DNA of 11,306 nucleotides from Flavobacterium sp. (GTDB lineage Bacteria > Bacteroidota > Bacteroidia > Flavobacteriales > Flavobacteriaceae): positions 1 to 11,306 of the forward strand of contig SEBM01000080.1 of NCBI GenBank assembly GCA_004296145.1, given 5' to 3'. Numbering within the stretch: position 1 is the stretch's first letter; each line of letters starts with the position of its first letter. Positions 6,835 through 11,306 of this stretch are shown piece after piece. The notes below the pieces were generated by a model. The model searched no databases and was not told where the DNA came from. It saw only the letters and a list, made by a program, of their open reading frames with translations. The position numbers were made by a program, and so were the translations under genes.

Positions 6835-7821
6835 ATGTTAAAAATTAAGAACTTACTTATCGTTTTTCTTTGCCTTATTCCCCAATTATTCTTTGCACAA
6901 TACACTGATGTAATTAATTCTAACCGCCCAGGCGAAACCATGTCCGCTTTTGCTGTTGGAAAAACTGTTATTCAGGCAGAAATTGGTGTTTACGGAATAA
7001 AAGAAAAACATGATTTACTTGCTTATGATGCAACTGGTTTCGGTACAGATTTAACTTTGAGATATGGCGCGTTTCTTGAAAAGTTAGAATTTGTACTTGA
7101 TTTACAATATCAAATGGAAAATTTTGATACTCCATACACGAGTTACAAAAAAAATAATTTCAGACAGACTGTCTTGGGAGCAAAATACCTTATTTATGAT
7201 CCTTTCAAAAATTATGAAAAAACAAAAAACATATACAGCTACAAAGCAAATCACCGTTTTGACTGGCATTCGTTAATTCCAGCCGTTTCTGTTTTTGCAG
7301 GGGCTAATTTTGTCGGAGCAGATAATCCGTATTCTTTTTCTCCGGAAGGTAGTATTTCTCCAAAGGTAGTTTTGGTCACTCAAAATTTATTTGGCGACGG
7401 AAGATGGGTTTTTGTTACTAATATTATTGCAGATTATATCACGACAGACTATCCAAGTTATGGATATGTATTAACTTTGACGCACGGTTTTAATAACAAA
7501 TGGTCAGGTTTTGTTGAAAATCAAGGATTCAAAAGTGATTTTTACAGCGATGCGATTGTACGTGGCGGAGCGGCCTATTTAATCAATCGTAATTTACAGG
7601 TTGATGCTTCTGTGAGCACAAACTTTAAAAATACACCTTCTGTTTTATATGGAGGAGTTGGAGTTTCGTGGCGTTATGACGGAAAATACAAGGAAAATGA
7701 AGTAGAATTGAAGAAAGAATCCAGAAAAGAAAAAAAATCGAAAGATCCTAAAGGAGGAAAATCTAAAAAAGAAACTGATTATCAGGAACAGGAAAGAAAC
7801 AGAAAATCTAAATACGAATAA
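6835..7821 (+). CDS. Secreted outer-membrane beta-barrel protein (phenol-degradation 'MetA'/transporter-like family) with charged tail
   Basis: A 328-residue exported protein. Residues 1-21 form a signal peptide (MLKIKN, hydrophobic core, cleavage expected after FFA before Q22). Residues about 26-283 are rich in alternating aromatic and polar beta strands with repeated Gly-aromatic turns, as in the outer-membrane 'transporter' family related to the putative MetA phenol-degradation protein; the opening SNRPGETMSAFAVGKTVIQAEIGV strand (28-51) is typical. The barrel seems to end at GGVGVSWRY (273-281). What follows (about 284-328) is a Lys/Glu/Arg-rich tail, unusual after a beta-barrel, where the last strand normally closes the protein. 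The ATG at 6835 is chosen over 6799 because of the signal peptide and promoter position. The GNAT gene follows 48 bases downstream with no terminator visible, so the two may be co-transcribed. Substrate unknown. Confidence 0.78.
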   Translation: MLKIKNLLIVFLCLIPQLFFAQYTDVINSNRPGETMSAFAVGKTVIQAEIGVYGIKEKHDLLAYDATGFGTDLTLRYGAFLEKLEFVLDLQYQMENFDTPYTSYKKNNFRQTVLGAKYLIYDPFKNYEKTKNIYSYKANHRFDWHSLIPAVSVFAGANFVGADNPYSFSPEGSISPKVVLVTQNLFGDGRWVFVTNIIADYITTDYPSYGYVLTLTHGFNNKWSGFVENQGFKSDFYSDAIVRGGAAYLINRNLQVDASVSTNFKNTPSVLYGGVGVSWRYDGKYKENEVELKKESRKEKKSKDPKGGKSKKETDYQEQERNRKSKYE

Positions 7822-7869
7822 AATTAATAATCCAACTCTTTTAAAAAGAACTATTTACATACAATCTTA

Positions 7870-8988
7870 ATGATTACAATTAAAGAAGCCATATCTAAAA
7901 AAGAATTAACGGAATACATTAAATTTCCTTTTTCTTTATACAAAAACAATCCATATTGGGTTCCGCCAATTATTGCAGACGAGTTAGAATCTTTTGATAA
8001 AACTAAAAATCCTGTTTTTGATAATGCCGAAGCTTATTTCTATATGGCGTATAAAAACAATGAAGTTGTCGGAAGGATTACAGCTATTATTAATTGGGAA
8101 GAAGTAAATAATCAGCACAAAAGAAAAGTTCGTTTTGGATGGTTTGATGTTATTGATGACATCGAAGTTACTAAAGCTCTTCTTGAAAAAGTATACGAAT
8201 TAGGAAGAAAACACAATCTGGAACATGCTGAAGGCCCAATGGGTTTTTCTAATTTAGACAAAGTGGGCGTGCTTACAGAAGGTTATGATCAGGTCGGAAC
8301 TATGATTACCTGGTACAATAACCCTTATTATGTAACGCATTTTGAACAATTAGGTTTTCAGATTGAAAAAGAATATATAGAAAGTATATTCCCGTTTTCT
8401 AACGTAAAACCTGAGTTTTTCTTAAAAGCTCAGGAACTTATCAAAAAAAGATACGGTTTAAAATCACTTACTTTTACGAAGACAAAAGACATTATGCCAC
8501 ACGTTGACAAAATGTTTGATTTGTTTAATGAATCGTATGCAAAACTGGCTTCGTTTGTTGCTATTTCTGATGTTCAGAAAGAATATTTCAAAAAGAAATA
8601 CATCAGTTTTATCAATCCCGAATACATCAAATTTGTAGTTGACAAAGATGATAAATTAGTAGCCTTTAGTATTGTAATGCCAAGTTTTACAGAAGCTTTA
8701 CAGAAAGCAAAAGGAAAACTTTTTCCGTTTGGTTTTCTTCATTTATTAAAAGCAAGAAAAAAGAGCAAGGATGTTGTTTTTTACTTAATCGGGGTTCATC
8801 CTGATTATCAGAACAAAGGTGTTACTGCGATTATTTTTGATGAATATTATAAGACTTTTTCTGAAAAAGGAATTCAGAATTGTATCAGAACTCCGGAATT
8901 AGCAGAAAACACTGCCATACATTTACTTTGGAAAAACTTTGATCCAATTATTCATTGTCAAAGAAAGACTTATCTGAAGAATTTATAG
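7870..8988 (+). CDS. Two-domain GNAT protein of the YghO/bacterial ceramide synthase-like family
   Basis: A 372-residue cytoplasmic protein with two GNAT-like halves. The N-terminal half has the family opening FSLYKNNPYWVPPIIADE (21-38), the strand NEVVGRITAIIN (64-75) and the distinctive EGPMGFSNLDKVGVLTEGYD block (121-140). The C-terminal half has the acyl-CoA-binding motif A, GVHPDYQNKGV (308-318), followed by a helix. This layout is that of the YghO-like family, which includes the Caulobacter protein shown to act as a bacterial ceramide synthase, N-acylating a sphingoid base. The nearby alpha-oxoamine synthase makes the same lipid role attractive here: N-acylation of sphinganine or the sulfonate analogue capnine. 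There is no signal peptide or membrane helix. Family membership is fairly firm, the lipid role is inference, and plain N-acetyltransferase activity on another amine remains possible. Confidence 0.82.
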   Translation: MITIKEAISKKELTEYIKFPFSLYKNNPYWVPPIIADELESFDKTKNPVFDNAEAYFYMAYKNNEVVGRITAIINWEEVNNQHKRKVRFGWFDVIDDIEVTKALLEKVYELGRKHNLEHAEGPMGFSNLDKVGVLTEGYDQVGTMITWYNNPYYVTHFEQLGFQIEKEYIESIFPFSNVKPEFFLKAQELIKKRYGLKSLTFTKTKDIMPHVDKMFDLFNESYAKLASFVAISDVQKEYFKKKYISFINPEYIKFVVDKDDKLVAFSIVMPSFTEALQKAKGKLFPFGFLHLLKARKKSKDVVFYLIGVHPDYQNKGVTAIIFDEYYKTFSEKGIQNCIRTPELAENTAIHLLWKNFDPIIHCQRKTYLKNL

Positions 8989-9046
8989 TTTTCAGTCGCA
9001 GTCGCAGTTTTCAACTTACTGTGACTGAAAACCGAGACTGAGACTT
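8989..9046. repeat. Short repeat-rich hairpin element between convergent genes
   Basis: Directly after the GNAT stop codon, TTTTCAGTCGCAG (8989-9001) pairs with CTGTGACTGAAAA (9019-9031). All 13 positions pair if one G-U is allowed, and the loop is 17 bases. Inside and beside it are small tandem copies: CAGTCG-CAGTCG on the left and GAGACT-GAGACT at 9034-9045. This composition differs from neighbouring intergenic DNA and looks like a dispersed intergenic repeat of the kind I recall in Flavobacterium genomes. It lies upstream of a separate terminator, so it is not needed for termination. Confidence 0.55.
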
Positions 9047-9049
9047 AAA

Positions 9050-9084
9050 AAAAAATCCCTTTTTCAAAAAAGGGATTTTTTTTT
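9050..9084. terminator. Bidirectional intrinsic terminator
   Basis: AAAAATCCCTTTTT (9051-9064) is followed almost at once by its complement AAAAAGGGATTTTT (9067-9080) and extra T residues to 9084. Both strands end in a T-run, so it can terminate the plus-strand GNAT transcript and the minus-strand lipoprotein transcript. It abuts the lipoprotein stop codon. The innermost A-T pairs must open to form a loop. Confidence 0.8.
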
Positions 9085-9565
9085 ACTGCACTGGTTTGCA
9101 ATCTACTTTTACCAATACGTTTTTCTGATCAAACTTTAGTTTTGATTTATCTTTAAACGTTATTTTATCGTTTGCTTCTACTGTTTCTCCATAACCTTCG
9201 ATAAATGCACCTCCTTTATTCAAAAATGCTACTTCACGTACAGAAGAAACACCTTCAGATGTAAAAGTATAATCTGCAATAAGGGTGTCACCTTTCATAT
9301 TTCCGACCAAAATACCTTCGTTTTTATCTTTTTCTGACAAATTATAGCTCAGGGTTCCATTTACTTCCTGATGAGAATTTACGTTGAAGCTTAAATCTAC
9401 CATACTGTTATTGGCTGAATATGAATAGCATTGATTTCCTGCTGGTTCAGCAGTTTCAGCTACTTTTGGTGCGCTTGCTGGAATTTCTCCGGTTACTGTA
9501 TCTGTTTTTTTGCAGGAAACAAAACCAACCATAATAATTAATGTGAGTGCGAATAATTTTTTCAT
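9083..9565 (-). CDS. Small predicted lipoprotein of unknown function
   Basis: A 160-residue protein with a lipoprotein signal: MKKLFALTLIIMVGFVS then C18, a slightly non-standard lipobox (F-V-S-C) acceptable in Bacteroidota. The first residues after the cysteine are KKTDT, followed by an Ala/Pro/Glu-rich linker to about residue 43. The rest is a compact, probably beta-rich domain including C46 in NQCYSYS and C156 near the end, which could form a disulfide in the periplasm. Alternating strands such as EVNGTLSYNLSEKDKNEG and GDTLIADYTFTSEG suggest a small beta sandwich or lipocalin-like fold, but I recognise no named family. It is isolated by terminators on both sides (9050-9084 and 9612-9646), so it is probably a single-gene unit. 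A link to the flanking lipid genes is only positional. Confidence 0.75.
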   Translation of the reverse strand: MKKLFALTLIIMVGFVSCKKTDTVTGEIPASAPKVAETAEPAGNQCYSYSANNSMVDLSFNVNSHQEVNGTLSYNLSEKDKNEGILVGNMKGDTLIADYTFTSEGVSSVREVAFLNKGGAFIEGYGETVEANDKITFKDKSKLKFDQKNVLVKVDCKPVQ

Positions 9566-9611
9566 AATACTTAGTTTAATGTTTTATTACTATAAATTTA
9601 AGCAGAATATA

Positions 9612-9646
9612 AAAAAAATCCATTCTGAGTAAGAATGGATTTTTTT
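9612..9646. terminator. Intrinsic terminator downstream of the alpha-oxoamine synthase gene
   Basis: A perfect 15-base stem is formed by AAAAAAATCCATTCT (9612-9626) and AGAATGGATTTTTTT (9632-9646) with the 5-base loop GAGTA. It lies 41 bases beyond the synthase stop codon and ends its minus-strand transcript before the lipoprotein gene, which therefore needs its own promoter. The symmetric A/T tails make it competent in either direction. Confidence 0.88.
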
Positions 9647-9687
9647 ACATAATTCCCATATGAATGGAAATCTATTTTCTTTAGAAA

Positions 9688-10950
9688 TTAAGCATCTAAA
9701 TCAACAGTAGTTCTGCTTGCAATTTCTTTATATGTTCCGTTTTCTAATTTTTCACGAATTGCTTCAAATGCCGTTAACGTTTCATCAATATCAGCTATTG
9801 TATGAGAAGTTGTCGGGATCATTCTTAACAAAATAATACCTTTTGGAATTACCGGATAAATTACGATAGACAGGAAAATACCGTAGTTTTCTCTAAGGTC
9901 ATTTACCATAACCATTGCTTCAGGAACACTTCCTTGCAAATAAACTGGTGTTACACAAGTATTTGTATCACCAATATTAAAGTTTCTTTCGCGAAGTCCA
10001 TTTTGTAATGCGTTTACGTTTTCCCACAATTTATCTTTCAATCCAGGATTATCACGTAATAATTGTAAACGTTTTAATGATCCGATTGTCTGAATCATTG
10101 GTAACGCTTTTGCAAACATTTGTGAACGTAAATTATATTTTAGGTAATCAATAATGTCTTTGTCTGCAGCAATAAAAGCTCCGATATTAGCCATAGATTT
10201 TGCAAAAGTAGAGAAGTAAACATCAATATCTGCCTGAACTCCCTGCTCCTCACCTGCTCCGGCACCTGTTTTACCAAGTGTACCAAAACCGTGTGCATCA
10301 TCAACCAATAATCTGAAATTGTATTTTTGTTTTAATGCTACGATTTCTTTTAGTTTACCTTGTTGTCCTCGCATTCCGAAAACACCTTCAGTAATAAATA
10401 AAATTCCCCCTCCAGTTTCAAGCGCCATTTTGGTAGCACGCTGAAGGTTTTTCTCCATACTTTCAAGATCATTGTGCTTGTAGGTAAAACGTTTACCCAT
10501 ATGCAAACGAACACCGTCTATAATACATGCGTGAGCATCAACATCATAAACAATAATATCATTTTTTGTTACTAAGGCATCAATAGTAGAAACCATTCCC
10601 TGATAACCAAAATTCAATAAATAAGCAGATTCTTTCATTACAAAAGCAGCCAATTCATTCTCTAGTTGCTCGTGGTATTTTGTATGACCGGACATCATAC
10701 GTGCTCCCATTGGGTAAGCTGCACCATATTCTGCCGCAGCGTCAATATCTGCCTGACGCACCTCCGGGTGATTTGCTAATCCTAAGTAATCATTTATACT
10801 CCAGTTCAAAATATCTTTTCCACCAAACTGCATTCTCGGACCAAGTTCTCCTTCTAATTTAGGAAACACAAAATAACCTTCGGCTTGCGAAGCCCATTTT
10901 CCTAATGGTCCTTTATTGTTTTGAATTCTTTCGAATAAATCTTTTACCAT
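9688..10950 (-). CDS. PLP-dependent alpha-oxoamine synthase: serine palmitoyltransferase or cysteate acyltransferase type
   Basis: A 420-residue fold-type I PLP enzyme expected to condense an amino acid with a fatty acyl thioester, releasing CO2, as the first step of sphingolipid (serine) or sulfonolipid/capnine (cysteate) synthesis. Active-site residues are in place: H140 in DAHAC stacks on PLP, D217 and H220 in LVDDAHGFG contact the cofactor (spaced as in Sphingomonas SPT), K251 in STFAKSM forms the Schiff base, 31 residues after H220 as expected, and R376 lies in LLRMIPTTSHT. The usual glycine-rich G-[ST]-G-G-[SA]-R segment of relatives is replaced by YPMGARMMSGHT (79-90). A longer frame starts at 10989, but the ATG at 10950 is preferred because a TATTTTTG promoter element overlaps the longer start and the extension is non-conserved-looking. 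Flavobacteria make both lipid classes, so the amino-acid substrate is left open. 8-amino-7-oxononanoate synthase is a less likely alternative. Confidence 0.85.
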   Translation of the reverse strand: MVKDLFERIQNNKGPLGKWASQAEGYFVFPKLEGELGPRMQFGGKDILNWSINDYLGLANHPEVRQADIDAAAEYGAAYPMGARMMSGHTKYHEQLENELAAFVMKESAYLLNFGYQGMVSTIDALVTKNDIIVYDVDAHACIIDGVRLHMGKRFTYKHNDLESMEKNLQRATKMALETGGGILFITEGVFGMRGQQGKLKEIVALKQKYNFRLLVDDAHGFGTLGKTGAGAGEEQGVQADIDVYFSTFAKSMANIGAFIAADKDIIDYLKYNLRSQMFAKALPMIQTIGSLKRLQLLRDNPGLKDKLWENVNALQNGLRERNFNIGDTNTCVTPVYLQGSVPEAMVMVNDLRENYGIFLSIVIYPVIPKGIILLRMIPTTSHTIADIDETLTAFEAIREKLENGTYKEIASRTTVDLDA

Positions 10951-10986
10951 AATATATTGAAGTAATAATTTTATTTTAACAGGGAG

Positions 10987-10994
10987 CAAAAATA
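10987..10994 (-). promoter_or_regulatory. Promoter -7 element (TATTTTTG) for the alpha-oxoamine synthase gene
   Basis: The minus strand reads TATTTTTG, matching TAnnTTTG, giving a predicted transcription start near 10980 and a leader of about 30 bases before the ATG at 10950. No clear TTG is seen at the -33 spacing. It supports the shorter start, since the alternative ATG at 10989 lies within the element. Confidence 0.45.
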
Positions 10995-11077
10995 ATAATT
11001 ATTATTCTAAAATAGAGTCAGCTATTTGTTTTTTTGAAAAATAAGCCGAATTACAAATAATCAGTAGCATTAATTAT

Positions 11078-11115
11078 AAAAAAGCCATTCCTGCTCACGT
11101 GGGAATGGCTTTTTT
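11078..11115. terminator. Terminator-like hairpin in a divergent intergenic region
   Basis: AAAAAAGCCATTCC (11078-11091) and GGAATGGCTTTTTT (11102-11115) form a perfect 14-base stem around a 10-base loop TGCTCACGTG. The shape is that of a bidirectional intrinsic terminator, yet it lies between two divergent genes, about 30 bases upstream of the dipeptidase ATG. It may insulate that gene, attenuate it, or end an unannotated short transcript. Confidence 0.7.
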
Positions 11116-11145
11116 CTTTAAATTTAGCCTTATAAAACAGAAATC

Positions 11146-11306
11146 ATGACCGACTATTTAAACGCCAATAAAGACCGCTTCCTGAACGAATTAATGGATT
11201 TGCTGCGCATACCATCTGTAAGCGCAGATCCGAAATTTAAAGCTGATGTATTAAAAACTGCCGAATTCCTGAAGCAAAAACTGGAAGCAGCCGGCGCCGA
11301 TAAGGT
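11146..11306 (+). CDS. M20-family dipeptidase, N-terminal fragment (cut by window end)
   Basis: Only the first 53 codons plus two bases are present. The visible sequence starts MTDYLNANKDRFLNELMDLL and continues RIPSVSADPKFKADVLKTAE, the N-terminal helix and 'L-x-R-I-P-S-V-S' motif of M20 zinc peptidases of the CNDP/dipeptidase type, followed by the helix FLKQKLEAAGADKV. These enzymes hydrolyse dipeptides with a two-zinc site; the metal ligands lie beyond the window. The start is the ATG at 11146. A near-consensus TAAATTTA at 11119-11126, just after the hairpin at 11078-11115, could be its -7 element. The protein has no signal peptide at its N-terminus, so it is probably cytoplasmic. It diverges from the alpha-oxoamine synthase gene. 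Confidence 0.82.
   Translation, partial: MTDYLNANKDRFLNELMDLLRIPSVSADPKFKADVLKTAEFLKQKLEAAGADK

Noticed and set aside
7091..7276. Plus-strand open frame of 61 codons
   Set aside because: It overlaps the outer-membrane protein gene in another frame and has no signal or conserved motif.
10680..10862. Plus-strand open frame of 60 codons
   Set aside because: It lies antisense inside the strongly conserved alpha-oxoamine synthase gene, so it is best explained as a shadow frame.

Overview
The window looks like chromosome from a member of the Flavobacteriaceae, most likely Flavobacterium or a close relative. The evidence is strongly AT-rich DNA, promoter -7 elements of the Bacteroidota form TAnnTTTG instead of E. 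coli-type boxes, absence of clear Shine-Dalgarno sequences, and protein families typical of that group (DUF4834, YfhO, a YghO-like acyltransferase, an alpha-oxoamine synthase of the sphingolipid/sulfonolipid class). No rRNA, tRNA, CRISPR array, insertion sequence or prophage gene is visible.

Left part (383-6709, all minus strand). Read in the direction of transcription this is a compact envelope-glycan cluster: a one-helix DUF4834 protein, a large YfhO-family polytopic membrane protein, a family-4-type glycosyltransferase and a polysaccharide/lipid flippase. Between YfhO and the glycosyltransferase sits an unrelated two-gene cassette: a 54-residue helical protein (3684-3848) whose stop codon directly abuts the start of a small nucleotidyltransferase (3210-3683). 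The cassette has its own good -7 element and resembles a toxin-antitoxin-like nucleotidyltransferase pair. It is the best candidate for an under-described system in the left half. The YfhO and glycosyltransferase genes both appear to start with TTG. The first 382 bases carry no gene I can support.

Middle (6835-8988, plus strand). Diverging from DUF4834 are a secreted outer-membrane beta-barrel protein with an unusual highly charged tail and, 48 bases later, a 372-residue GNAT-type protein of the YghO/bacterial-ceramide-synthase-like family.

Right part (8989-11306). A short repeat-like hairpin and a bidirectional terminator separate the GNAT gene from a convergent small lipoprotein gene. A second terminator separates that from an upstream PLP-dependent alpha-oxoamine synthase gene on the minus strand, which should condense an acyl thioester with serine or cysteate, the first step of sphingolipid or sulfonolipid synthesis. 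The GNAT family is known elsewhere to N-acylate such bases, so the two genes plausibly supply two steps of one membrane-lipid pathway within 2 kb. Divergent from the synthase, and cut by the window end, is an M20-family dipeptidase gene preceded by a puzzling terminator-like hairpin.
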